A stretch of DNA of 10,290 nt from Batrachochytrium dendrobatidis JAM81 (taxonomy: Eukaryota; Chytridiomycota; Chytridiomycetes; Rhizophydiales). Location of the stretch: assembly GCF_000203795.2 (NCBI RefSeq), contig NW_006281104.1, positions 1,856-12,145 of the forward strand, given 5' to 3'. The position numbers were made by a program, and so were the translations under genes. Of this stretch, positions 1 through 7,918 are shown piece after piece (position 1 is the stretch's first letter; each line of letters starts with the position of its first letter). A model generated the notes under the pieces. It made no database searches and was not told the DNA's origin. It saw nothing but the letters and a program-made list of their open reading frames with translations.

Positions 1-2367
1 AACTGCGAGGCTATAATATCTGATGAGGAACGTGCAATGGCTCATGCTACAGTAATTGCAACAGCTAATCACGCGTCAGAAGTATTTAGAAAGCCCACAG
101 ACACTGCTGGCTGGCATAAAAGACTGGGGCATATAAATGTCGAATCGATCAAGAACTTGGCCGACAAATCGGAAGGTCTTGACATCATACCGGGAAAGAC
201 CAAAGAGAGGTCTCAGTGCGTGGCATGTATCGAAGGCAAGGCCATTCGACACCCGTTCCCAAAAAGAAGTACACATGTGGCGACTCAAGTCAATGTGTTA
301 CTACACATGGATCTAGAAGGGCCGTTTCATGACACGGCTCTAGGTGGATATAAATATTACCTGATCATAGTAGATGATTACTCGAGGTATTCCCACCTGT
401 ATCCAATGATCTCAAAAGATCAAACGTTCCAGCGGTTCAAGGAACATGTTGCCGCTGTCGAATTAAGTAAAGGTTTACCGGTTCGAGCGATCCGAACCGA
501 TAATGGAGGGGAGTTTACCTCCAGTGCGTTCCAACAGTTCCTGAAGCATAAAGGAATTGCAGTACAGAGAACGACGCCTTACACTCCACAGCAAAATGGA
601 GTTGCCGAACGCAAGAATCGGACAATCGTCAGCGCTGTACGCGCTATGTTTGCCGGTTGCAAGCTTGGTCGAGAATTCTGGGCAGAGGCAGCGATGACTG
701 CAGTGTATCTACAGAATCGGTCTCCTAACAAGGCGCTAGGCCAAAGAACGCCATACGAGCTATGGACAGGAGAGCTGCCAAAGGTGATGCACCTCAGGAC
801 GTTCGGATGTGCAGCGTATGCACTCAGACCAAAGCAACTGCTGACTAAATTGGACACACGCACTAGAAGGTGCATATTTATCGGTTATCACTCACAGGCC
901 AAGGCATACAAGCTGTTTGACCTTGAAAGCAAGAAGATGATAACAAGCAGGGATGTAGACTTTGCTGAAGAGGAGTTTCCTTCACTCTCTAATCCCGTTC
1001 GTCGAAACAATGTCGTACCAGTAATGACACTGTACGAAGGGGCACCATTATTTACTCATAGCTACAATCTAGGTGGTGTTACACCGTCTGTACCTATTGC
1101 GATAGATAATGTGGTAAGTCCAAAAACATCAGAAACTCCAGGAAATCCAGATTGTGCGAGTACGCCAATTGGAGGGGAGTCAGAACCAGGTCGCCGACAA
1201 GTACCAAGAGTAGTACCGACTGCAAGGAATACAGCGAGGATGACTGTAGCAGATCGCGGGACCGAGGTCACAACAAGCGATGAACGCATAACTCAGGAGG
1301 AGTTATTAGGGCGTGGCATCAGCAGGAATAAGGCTATCAAGACATCGCTAAATGAGTCGAGTCTAGCCGGTTATAGGAAACCGAACCAGAAACCGAGATC
1401 GAAATCTCAAGGTTCGAGGAAAGCAGTTCAGGAACGTCCAGTTGACGTTATGAACAGGGACAGAGCCACGATGGCTGCTCCCACAGAATCGACGGTCACG
1501 GCTGATTATCCAGGAGCGATATCAGAGGTTGATGACGCGTCTGAGCCGAGCATACAGGCTGCGGTGGAACAAAGAATGGTTGAGGATTTGCCAACCATTA
1601 CAAGTCAAGATGACAGTGATCTGGAAGAGTCAGATCAATACTACTCGTACACTCACGGGAGTGGTACCAGTAATGCCGATGAGTCGAATAATGCAGTGGC
1701 AGTTATATCGAACGGATCATCGAGGAACATTGTGCCAGAAACATGGCAACAGGCTATAGTTTCGAGTGATGCAGATCTATGGAATGCAGTCAAGCTCATA
1801 CTACACTACGTGCAAGGAACGCTAAGTTACGCACTAGAACTAGGAGGAACCAACGCATCATTGAGTGGTTACTCAGATGCCGATTGGGCTGGAGACGTAA
1901 AGACCAGGAAGTCTACGTCTGGATATTTATGTTATGTAGGCAATGCACTTGTATCGTGGAGGTCATCAAAACAGACGTGTGTGGCCGTATCTACTATGGA
2001 AGCCGAATATACTGCTGCCGAATCAGCATCGCGAGAATTATTGTTTCTGCGCGATCTACTTGGAGAGTTAGGTTTCGAACAAGATGGACCAACAACGTTA
2101 TACTGTGATTCGCAATCGGCGATATCAAACATGATTGGACCATCCGTCGTACACGAGGCAACCAAACATATAGGCATTAAGATTAATGCATTACGAGACA
2201 GAATCAGCCAGGGACTGATCAAACCAGAGTACATCGGTACTAAGGATCAAGTAGCTGATATTCTGACAAAGGGATTACCAAGACCCGCCTTCGAACAATT
2301 CGTCAACCTGCTCGGTCTTCGAGAGTGTTCTCGACGTGGAGGGGTGTTAGACATTGGTAATGTATGA
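1..2367 (+). CDS. Copia polyprotein (integrase-RNase H) lacking reverse transcriptase; 5' partial
   Basis: Part of a copia pol polyprotein, which normally carries out cDNA synthesis and integration. Numbering from the first Met at 37 (the frame stays open back to position 1, so this is not the true start), the zinc-binding pre-integrase finger is H27-X4-H32-X28-C61-X2-C64. The integrase core follows with D92, D155 and E191, the last two separated by exactly 35 residues (DD35E), within MDLEGP, RTDNGGEF and NGVAERKN. Residues about 310-565 are a polar Ser/Thr-rich linker. At 567-582 (PETWQQAI...DADLW) the usual lead-in to reverse transcriptase begins, but the frame jumps straight to NAVKLILHYVQGT, which normally follows reverse transcriptase. 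No YVDD-type motif exists. RNase H runs to the end, with likely acidic residues D614, E655 or E657, D691 and D741 (ADILTKGL). There is no stop or frameshift across 2.3 kb, so the deletion is probably recent or the frame is still under selection. Confidence 0.93.
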   Translation, partial: NCEAIISDEERAMAHATVIATANHASEVFRKPTDTAGWHKRLGHINVESIKNLADKSEGLDIIPGKTKERSQCVACIEGKAIRHPFPKRSTHVATQVNVLLHMDLEGPFHDTALGGYKYYLIIVDDYSRYSHLYPMISKDQTFQRFKEHVAAVELSKGLPVRAIRTDNGGEFTSSAFQQFLKHKGIAVQRTTPYTPQQNGVAERKNRTIVSAVRAMFAGCKLGREFWAEAAMTAVYLQNRSPNKALGQRTPYELWTGELPKVMHLRTFGCAAYALRPKQLLTKLDTRTRRCIFIGYHSQAKAYKLFDLESKKMITSRDVDFAEEEFPSLSNPVRRNNVVPVMTLYEGAPLFTHSYNLGGVTPSVPIAIDNVVSPKTSETPGNPDCASTPIGGESEPGRRQVPRVVPTARNTARMTVADRGTEVTTSDERITQEELLGRGISRNKAIKTSLNESSLAGYRKPNQKPRSKSQGSRKAVQERPVDVMNRDRATMAAPTESTVTADYPGAISEVDDASEPSIQAAVEQRMVEDLPTITSQDDSDLEESDQYYSYTHGSGTSNADESNNAVAVISNGSSRNIVPETWQQAIVSSDADLWNAVKLILHYVQGTLSYALELGGTNASLSGYSDADWAGDVKTRKSTSGYLCYVGNALVSWRSSKQTCVAVSTMEAEYTAAESASRELLFLRDLLGELGFEQDGPTTLYCDSQSAISNMIGPSVVHEATKHIGIKINALRDRISQGLIKPEYIGTKDQVADILTKGLPRPAFEQFVNLLGLRECSRRGGVLDIGNV
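2338..2344 (+). other. Polypurine tract (plus-strand primer)
   Basis: GGAGGGG lies directly before the TGTTAGA that opens the LTR. In copia elements a short purine run in this place primes plus-strand DNA synthesis. It sits inside the last codons of the polyprotein frame, which ends within the LTR. Confidence 0.7.
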
Positions 2368-2561
2368 CATTTGTAATAGGACCCAGACGGTCAGGATGGG
2401 GTCTAGTAACAAGCAGTGTATAAACAAGTAAGCTATACAATGCTTAGATATGGTGATGACCGTTGCCTCACTCTATGCAATGACTGTAACGCTTGGGAAC
2501 CCTTAACGGTGAAGCTTAGGAGTGACGCTTATACCGCCACTAATTCACCACTACTACTTAC

Positions 2562-2570
2562 TATATATAA
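2562..2570 (+). promoter_or_regulatory. TATA box of the LTR promoter
   Basis: TATATATAA lies about 75 bp before the LTR end. It is followed by the hairpin AAGAGA-CAAAGT-TCTCTT, so element RNA would start near 2590. In a 3' LTR it could drive transcripts outward into the flanking DNA. Confidence 0.6.
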
Positions 2571-2589
2571 GAGACAAAGTTCTCTTATC

Positions 2590-2595
2590 AATAAA
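2590..2595 (+). terminator. Polyadenylation signal (AATAAA) in the LTR
   Basis: AATAAA sits 20 bp after the TATA box and would place RNA cleavage near 2605-2620. This fits a short R region followed by a U5 of a few tens of bases. Confidence 0.55.
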
Positions 2596-2702
2596 TAATC
2601 ACGACTATTCTGATTCATTCCTTCTTCTTATCTTACATCTCTGTGATCTTCCTCTAAAACTTATACTACATAAATATGTCACTATACGTTAATGAACAAG
2701 AA

Positions 2703-2834
2703 AAATACTGGTCAGAATAACAGTCTAAATACTAGTCAGACAACTGGTCAATATGTGGATTAAACAATCGTCAAATACTGGTCAGAATAACAGTCTAAAT
2801 ACTAGTTTAAATACTCGTCAAATACACTCGTCAA
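2703..2834 (+). repeat. Minisatellite-like array of AAATACTNGTCA units with a 34-bp exact duplication
   Basis: A 34-bp block beginning AAATACTGGTCAG and ending ACTAGT occurs exactly at 2703-2736 and again at 2773-2806, 70 bp apart. Within and between the two copies a shorter unit close to AAATACT-N-GTCA recurs, with N being G, A or C: AAATACTGGTCA, AAATACTAGTCA, a shortened CAACTGGTCA, AAATACTCGTCA and AATACACTCGTCA. A further stray copy, AAATACTAGTGG, is at 3180-3191. The array begins about 65 bp beyond the copia LTR. Confidence 0.85.
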
Positions 2835-3126
2835 TTAAACTATACAGTGCATTTGATATTCATACATTACACAATCAATCGTTAGTGAATATGCCAGTCA
2901 TCGATATGTATTGTAGTCAAATGAATGTATCGGCCATTGTAATATGCATATATGATGTGTATACAGTTCAAACTACAGTGTAATATCGTATGTTTTGAGT
3001 GTATTCCAGTTGCGTCTAGTTTGACCGGCAGTCGTGACTATGACATGTTTCCAATTTGATTGACGATATGGCCTGATGCATGTCCAGTATATAGTATGCA
3101 TGTATACTCATGTTCAGTGTCAATCG

Positions 3127-3158
3127 CATGCATGTAGTGTCACTATTGGTCAAGATAT
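3127..3158 (+). repeat. Spaced direct repeat, copy 1 of 2
   Basis: This 32-bp block ends in TATTGGTCAAGATAT and matches 3283-3314 at 29 of 32 positions, 156 bp apart. The sequence after each copy diverges at once, so this is either an old duplication with decayed flanks or a short dispersed repeat. Confidence 0.7.
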
Positions 3159-3282
3159 ATCCAATCTTGGTATCATGTCAAATACTAGTGGTAAGTATAA
3201 ATTGTATATTTTTTTGTAATTTCATGACAATACATGCATGCATCATACATACCAATGCAATATCCATATACTGTAGCAGTTT

Positions 3283-3314
3283 CATGCAACTAGTGTCAGT
3301 ATTGGTCAAGATAT
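3283..3314 (+). repeat. Spaced direct repeat, copy 2 of 2
   Basis: Partner of 3127-3158, with three mismatches (the 7th, 8th and 17th bases of the block). Both copies include TAGTGTCA followed by TATTGGTCAAGATAT. Confidence 0.7.
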
Positions 3315-3968
3315 TCGACATCAAACACGCCAAAACGACACTTTCGGACATGCATTTGATGGTCATGATACACATTGATATATTGCCCCAATGACGACGT
3401 AATCATATACACAATACATGACTATATGTGTACCATACATTGCAGTTGATTTCGACATTGTATGACCACTGTAGACCGAGTTATTGACACGCCAAACATC
3501 GACTATAATATCCAACCTACAAAACGTCAGCTATTCAATTACTGTGTTATCAAACATGCATGGATTGTATTGAAATTGCACATGATACAATACCAAGTAT
3601 ATACAAGTATTGTCATGTCACCATATCAGCACAGGCTTGTGTATTGGTTGTGAAATTGACCATTTAGTACGCGATTGTGATGATGCAAATGATCCACTTT
3701 GAACGCATATAACTTGATCAATAGCAGTTATTTCCCAACCATATTTAAACTGATTGTGTATATGGTATATCACCATTGATTGAGCATGCATATGCACGGT
3801 TTGCAGACATTTATAATTCGTGTTGATGTGTTGTATGTGACCATTTGAAACTCGACTAATTGTGGTGTATTTTGACATGTATATTGACTGATGTTTAGCG
3901 TCTGTTCATGTGTCATTGATGTACCATTGACATGCTGTATTGTCCAACATTATGTCGTGATGTTGTAA

Positions 3969-4389
3969 TCAACAAATTGGTGCAACACTGAATGTATGGG
4001 GTGATTGTCGAGTATCGAGTTCATCTAGTTGTTTCTTGGTGTTTTCAATATCTATAAGCATCTTGTTCATAATTCCAAGGTATGTGTTGTGTGTCAATGG
4101 TCTTGTTGCTCATAATGTGTATTTGCTACTAGGTTATCAACTGTTGGTAGTTGTGGTCTGAAATCGCATGGAACATGTCAACAAACTGCGTATGTTCTTG
4201 TACAATTTGCGATATTGCATTTGTAAACAATGTGTCAAACCGACGTTGAATGTGGTTCCAAATTGTCGATTGGTGTTTTGATATTGATGGAAATTGAAGT
4301 CTAGTTTCCATTCCACATGGCGTTCTAAACGCTTTGCAAAATTCACAGTAGCATGGTTCAACAGAGTGTTGGGTATTGGTGTATATCAA
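3969..4389 (-). pseudogene. Possible decayed coiled-coil gene, unknown family
   Basis: I do not recognise this family. A minus-strand frame of 86 codons (4389-4129) reads naturally, with a Cys-rich start (CYCEFCKAF) and a run such as RRFDTLFTNAISQIVQEHTQF that resembles an amphipathic helix. It stops at two adjacent TAG codons just after HNYQQL. In a different frame, downstream after one TGA, comes a 33-residue frame from 4070 to 3969 with a heptad-like KMLIDIENTKKQLDELDTRQ. Helical, charged peptides continuing across a frame change and a stop suggest a broken gene rather than chance. It lies head-to-head with the transposase pseudogene at 4634. It could instead be a chance frame in low-complexity spacer; the evidence is weak. 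Confidence 0.3.
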
Positions 4390-4633
4390 ACACTGTGGGA
4401 TTTGAAACCTTGACCAGTGATTGAGGTGACTGTGGTAAAAGACATGACATGAATGCCACTACACAATGGTTGGTTGTACACTCCAGTGTGCGTTGGTTGG
4501 TCGAGTAAGCTCTGATATGTTATTGTTGTATCAAGTTGTTATACAACAAACTATCAACGTCAGAAATACAGAGTCAAGCTGATTGAACTCTGAATATGAG
4601 TGCCTCGACTATAAGTGTTCAAATCTGTGATAT
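4390..4633. other. Spacer between the two divergent decayed reading frames
   Basis: No gene is supported. It would be the shared 5' region if the minus-strand remnant and the transposase belonged to one element. An imperfect palindrome with AGAGTCAA and TTGAACTCT arms lies at about 4569-4590. No TATA box or terminal repeat was identified. Confidence 0.4.
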
Positions 4634-4851
4634 TTGACAGATCTAGTCACTTGTTCAACCATAACCATCATATCTTTTAGTTCTGGAACCAAAACAACTA
4701 TGTCGAGTGGTAAAACAGTTGTTCTTGTCACAGACGTTATGCTGTATAGTTATGGGTCATTTCATTGCTGCTGTTTGAGATTCTGTCATGCCAAGTCTTG
4801 GGTTTCAGTTTGTAGTCAAGACATTCTGAACTTGACTAAAAGTGTTAGTGT

Positions 4852-4869
4852 TTCCACTCTTTCCACTCT
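4852..4869 (+). repeat. 9-bp tandem duplication (TTCCACTCT x2)
   Basis: Two exact copies back to back inside the transposase remnant. The length keeps the frame and reads as Ser-Thr-Leu repeated, so it need not have been harmful when it arose. Confidence 0.85.
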
Positions 4870-5360
4870 GTACACTGTATATTTGTCATTATCAGACTCT
4901 GGACTCGAACAAGCCATTGCAAAGTGGATATGTGACAACCTCGTAAAGTCACCAACACTCGGACAAAGTGATGTTGGTAGTGCTCGAATGGACTTTTACC
5001 AGGCACACATTTGTCAGCCAACTATTTCAAGCATCTTGAAATGGAACAACACATACAGAAAGCTCACTCTTGTAAGCGACTGATGAATTGGCATGGATGA
5101 GTTTGTCAAGTATTGAAAACATTCGCACAATAGAATCAAATATTTGGATTGCAATGGACGAGTTGGGGTTTAAACTTGGTGATTGTACAATGTATGGCTA
5201 CACAAACAGATGTGAAAGAGTACAGTCCAAAAACAACATTTCAGTTCAAAACTATAGTCTAATAGTGTGTGTTTCATATGACGATCAATATGTTTGGAGA
5301 TTGATCAAGGCAGCAGTGAATGCTGTAATATTAACTTGTTAAACAATGACATGCAACATT

Positions 5361-5380
5361 CCCAAACGGTCCCAAACGGT
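5361..5380 (+). repeat. 10-bp tandem duplication (CCCAAACGGT x2)
   Basis: Two exact adjacent copies just before the second catalytic Asp of the transposase remnant. Ten bases is not a multiple of three, so the duplication changes the reading frame; it is one of several inactivating lesions. Confidence 0.9.
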
Positions 5381-5619
5381 CACTTTATTCTAGACAACAT
5401 TCCATTCCACAAAACAACTCTAATTAGACATGGTTTACCAACCATTCAACAGCGCGAGGTTTGGAACTACACTATACAGCATCATACTGTCCATTCTTGA
5501 ACCCTGCTGACAATTACTTTGGTGTTTGGAATGACTGTGTGTGCTGAGCCATTCCAGACACCAAACAACTTGTAGCTTCAATAAAACAAATAATCCATTT
5601 CCAACAACAACAACAATGA

Positions 5620-6744
5620 ATATGTAACGATTGTTTATTCCAAGACAATCATTACAAGATCAATACAGAAAAGTATTTGATTTTACGTGAATACGACTGT
5701 AAAATAAACTTGGGTGTTAAACCACAAGATTATCTCATGCAAGCAAACCATACGAGTGTATTTTGGCAGTGCTACAAGTTTGTTGACCAACTCATGTATG
5801 GCAGTATCAGCAGAAACTCGATTGATCCAACAGCCATGTATACACATTGTTGTCAGTTACATCGAGTGTTTGTCCAAATAGGTCGATTCAAATGGATTGC
5901 ATATAACCGACTAATCCAGCATCCATCCATTGTCAAACAACAATAATGCACAATACCACCAAGTGTGTGATTACACCCGCACTGATCAGTCGTTGTACAG
6001 TATGCATCAGTCAATGTCAAACATATGTGTGTTTGCAACTAAATTGCAGTCCATGACACATCCACACGATCCAACATGTCAAATCATGTATTGTGAGTCC
6101 AAGATTGATCAAAAACCTGATCATGGTAAACACAGCATGTTGTTGCATATCAGAGTTAATATATCAAGTGACAGTTGCACACTTGCTGATGGTGCACAAC
6201 GTATCAGTCACAATACATGCACGGTATTGCATTGCAGTCATTGGATGACAGCTGTTTGCAATGTGATACCGATCGACATACATCAGCATGGTGTGATGTG
6301 ACCATAATCATGGTGGAATGTGTTGGAGTTGACATTGTGAGTTGACAATCGATACACCATGCACATGACTGGAACATATATATTCGAGTGTGGTTTGGTT
6401 GGTGTCAGGTTGATCATGCAATCACATCGGTGCAACGAGTGAGCGAGCTGATGGTGATCTGAACCCATTTCAACAACAACAAAACGACAGTCATGGATTT
6501 GCATGCATTCAATATGTGTAGCACACCGAATGATCAGTCATGTCAGCACATAGTAGTTGATTGGTGCAATATGATCAAACTATTAGTATAATACACTATG
6601 GTTTGACAATACACGATGTTTATTGAATGAATGACATTGGATGCATGACACATGACAATTAAACCACCATGCAATACACGCTGCATTACAACATATACTG
6701 GATGAGACTGTGATGGTTCACTCAACTCCAACATTGTGACGGGT
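5620..6744. other. Gene-free spacer
   Basis: No supported gene. Two frames of 89 and 123 codons (5677-5946 and 5930-6301, plus) show no domain, signal peptide or membrane segment, and are rich in His, Cys, Met and Gln in a way expected from the CATG-, CAA- and TGT-rich sequence itself. From about 5770 to 6740 there are only two runs of four or more identical bases (near 6111 and 6481), so this spacer shares the texture of the larger tract at 7523-9489. Confidence 0.6.
6619..6624 (-). terminator. Candidate polyadenylation signal
   Basis: AATAAA on the minus strand, 121 bp beyond the stop codon of the secreted-protein gene. It is the first exact copy downstream of that gene. The hexamer can occur by chance, so this is tentative. 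Confidence 0.35.
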
Positions 6745-7428
6745 CTATGGTTGTGAAGCTTGCTGCTGAGCATCCTGCTCAAACCGTAAAAATACACTTG
6801 AAAAGTAACTGTAGAAAAAGTCAAAACAACTCTTGTACGAGTGATACGATTCCAGGTTTATATTATCGTCAGAATCTGTCACCTCAAACTTATGGTGATG
6901 CTCAAAGTAATGTTTAAGCTCCAATTCTTGCTCAGAATCTTTTTTAAGCCTAATCCGATACCCATCAATAATTTTTTGGAGAATCTCTTGGAGTTCATCA
7001 AGAAACTCACGCTGGGTTCTAATATTAGCTTCAAGGTCAAGGTCTACTGATCCTTGACCCGAGGCTCTATTTAAAAAGTCAAAATCTTGCTCCAGATTAT
7101 ACAGCAAGTTTTTTTGAGCCTTGATCCGAGCATCTACATTGTGAATATCTTTCTCTATTTTGTCGATTTTAACTGAAAGTGTTGCGTGTTCTTCGATCAT
7201 GAATACTCCCTCCAAGCCAATTGAATAGCAATACTTGCCAAACTCATTATATGATTTTAATTTTTTCGGATAATCAAACCTACTAAAAGTGTTCAAGGTG
7301 CTAGCTTTAGCACTTGCAGTTGCAGTGCTGACTTCAGCACTCATGGTCGAACTGGGATCAACTGGATTAGCAACTGTGACCGAGAAGACAGCAAGAATTG
7401 ATGACAGTACGGCAATTGAGAATTTCAT
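6745..7428 (-). CDS. Small secreted coiled-coil protein, effector-like, function unknown
   Basis: A 227-residue single-exon protein, probably exported. Residues 1-20 form a textbook signal peptide (MKF, a hydrophobic core SIAVLSSILAVFSV, then TVA before N21). A low-complexity Ser/Thr/Ala stretch spans 26-44. Residues about 80-120 and 128-172 are charged and heptad-like, fitting two coiled-coil helices split by a Gly-containing turn (ASGQGS). An acidic DSDDN patch near 185-189 precedes an aromatic-rich segment (residues 195-216). Only two Cys, C67 and C201, remain in the mature protein. The ATG at 7428 is preferred over an in-frame ATG at 7464 because it starts directly at the signal peptide, has A at -3 (CCAAAATG), and the upstream ATG lies at about the expected RNA start. 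I associate this signal peptide style with lineage-specific secreted families of Batrachochytrium. No enzymatic domain is visible, so role and target are unknown. Confidence 0.85.
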   Translation of the reverse strand: MKFSIAVLSSILAVFSVTVANPVDPSSTMSAEVSTATASAKASTLNTFSRFDYPKKLKSYNEFGKYCYSIGLEGVFMIEEHATLSVKIDKIEKDIHNVDARIKAQKNLLYNLEQDFDFLNRASGQGSVDLDLEANIRTQREFLDELQEILQKIIDGYRIRLKKDSEQELELKHYFEHHHKFEVTDSDDNINLESYHSYKSCFDFFYSYFSSVFLRFEQDAQQQASQP

Positions 7429-7485
7429 TTTGGTGGTTGGTTGAGCAAGTTGTTGTAATGTCATTCAACGAGCCAGTTTTTGAAC

Positions 7486-7495
7486 TATATTTATA
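7486..7495 (-). promoter_or_regulatory. TATA box of the secreted-protein gene
   Basis: TATAAATATA on the minus strand, about 58-67 bp upstream of the chosen ATG. Transcription starting 25-30 bp downstream would begin near 7460, giving a 5' leader of about 30 bases and leaving the alternative ATG at 7464 outside or at the very tip of the RNA. Confidence 0.6.
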
Positions 7496-7850
7496 TCCAT
7501 TATTGAACAAATGATATTAAAAGCATATTTCTTGAATGACCGTCCTAAGGGATTTGTGTTACTATCAGGGTTGGTGTTGATTTGTTATCAATGTTGAAAT
7601 GACTTTGAAAGACCCTTTCTTATATAATTGCTTATTGAAATTGGAAGCGTAGCATCAGGGTGTGATTTGTGTAGAAATGCTGTGTAATGGCACCATAATG
7701 CGACAAGGATACCAATGACTTGTATATGATAATTCAGTCATCTATACGACCATTTGTCACCAATACAATAGTATGTGACATGATCATATTGCACCAATCA
7801 ACTAGTATACGATCACTGGATACATCACACGTTGGTGTTTACCACTGCAT

Positions 7851-7918
7851 ATGTGTGATGTATATTGGTTATAGTCCATGATATCAACGAGTTTATGCAT
7901 ACTGCTCACATCACACAT
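7851..7918. repeat. Inverted repeat (11-bp arms, 46-bp loop)
   Basis: ATGTGTGATGT at 7851-7861 pairs perfectly with ACATCACACAT at 7908-7918. Outside the arms, GTTGGTGTTT (7831-7840) and AAACCAAC (7920-7927) can also pair with a bulge. An extra ACATCACAC copy is at 7822-7830. No function is apparent. Confidence 0.6.

Larger units (their letters stand above)
1..2637 (+). mobile_element. Ty1/copia LTR retrotransposon, 3' portion (left end outside window)
   Basis: The 3' part of a copia-type element. In order it holds the GAG-pre-integrase zinc finger, integrase and RNase H, then a polypurine tract and the 3' LTR. Integrase lying upstream of RNase H is the copia order, the opposite of Ty3/gypsy. 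The 5' LTR, primer binding site, gag and protease would lie left of position 1, since the frame is open to the window edge. Reverse transcriptase is absent, so the copy could not copy itself without help from an intact relative. It is visibly richer in G and C than the sequence to its right. The target-site duplication cannot be checked because only one end is present. Confidence 0.93.
2345..2637 (+). repeat. 3' long terminal repeat of the copia element
   Basis: The LTR starts TGTTAGA immediately after the polypurine tract and is taken to end at TCTTACA (2631-2637), which matches the reverse complement of the start (TCTAACA) at 6 of 7 bases and gives the expected TG...CA ends. The length, about 293 bp, is normal for copia. 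Inside are a TATA box (2562-2570) and an AATAAA signal (2590-2595), giving a U3-R-U5 order. A perfect 6-bp hairpin, AAGAGA/TCTCTT, lies at 2569-2586, just at the expected RNA start. The left boundary is well supported. The right boundary is less sure, because another ACA occurs at 2668-2670 and no second LTR is in view for comparison. Confidence 0.75.
2638..3968. other. Gene-free spacer with local repeats
   Basis: I see no supported gene. Short frames here have no recognisable domain and are dense in ATG/CAT words, which make spurious starts common. The stretch holds the minisatellite-like array at 2703-2834 and the direct repeat pair at 3127-3158 and 3283-3314, both listed separately. It is rich in CATGCATG, GTATA and GTCA words and has few long A or T runs, apart from T7 near 3210, compared with the sequence beyond 9490. 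Confidence 0.6.
4634..5619 (+). pseudogene. IS630/Tc1/mariner-type DDE transposase, frameshifted remnant
   Basis: A decayed cut-and-paste transposase, recognised from family motifs in the usual order but in different frames. QDILNLTKSVSVSTL (near 4816-4860) fits a helix-turn-helix, and QPTISSILKWNNTYRKL (ending near 5066) fits the segment leading to the catalytic core. IAMDELGFKLGDC carries the first catalytic Asp (5157-5159), FILDNIPFHK the second (5393-5395), and CPFLNPADNYFGVW the third acidic residue, an Asp (5509-5511), where IS630 relatives usually have Glu. Breaks seen are TGA codons at 5081 and 5545, a frame change near 5111, another between 5294 and 5342, and a further one near 5480. 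A 10-bp tandem duplication at 5361-5380 also shifts the frame. The tail reads five CAA codons then TGA at 5617. The true start is uncertain, and I could not identify terminal inverted repeats or a TA duplication. Confidence 0.72.

Noticed and set aside
1779..2234. Frames of about 100 codons on both strands within the copia RNase H region
   Set aside because: They are alternate-frame readings of the RNase H coding sequence, whose motifs are unambiguous in the main frame.
2638..2670. LTR ending at 2670 (ACTACA) instead of 2637
   Set aside because: TCTTACA at 2631-2637 is the better mirror of the starting TGTTAGA; without a second LTR the longer end cannot be excluded.
2703..2834. CRISPR-like repeat-spacer array
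   Set aside because: Units are degenerate, adjacent and not separated by uniform unique spacers, there are no cas genes, and the context is eukaryotic.
3178..3375. Minus-strand 65-codon frame with many Met and Cys
   Set aside because: It overlaps the plus-strand frame at 3110-3394 in sequence dominated by CATG words; neither has support beyond being open.
5677..6301. Two overlapping plus-strand frames of 89 and 123 codons
   Set aside because: No domain, signal peptide or membrane segment; amino-acid make-up follows the repetitive CATG/CAA/TGT words of the spacer.
7429..7464. Upstream in-frame ATG extending the secreted protein by 12 residues
   Set aside because: It would put MTLQQLAQPTTK before a textbook signal peptide, and it lies at about the expected RNA start relative to the TATA box at 7486-7495.
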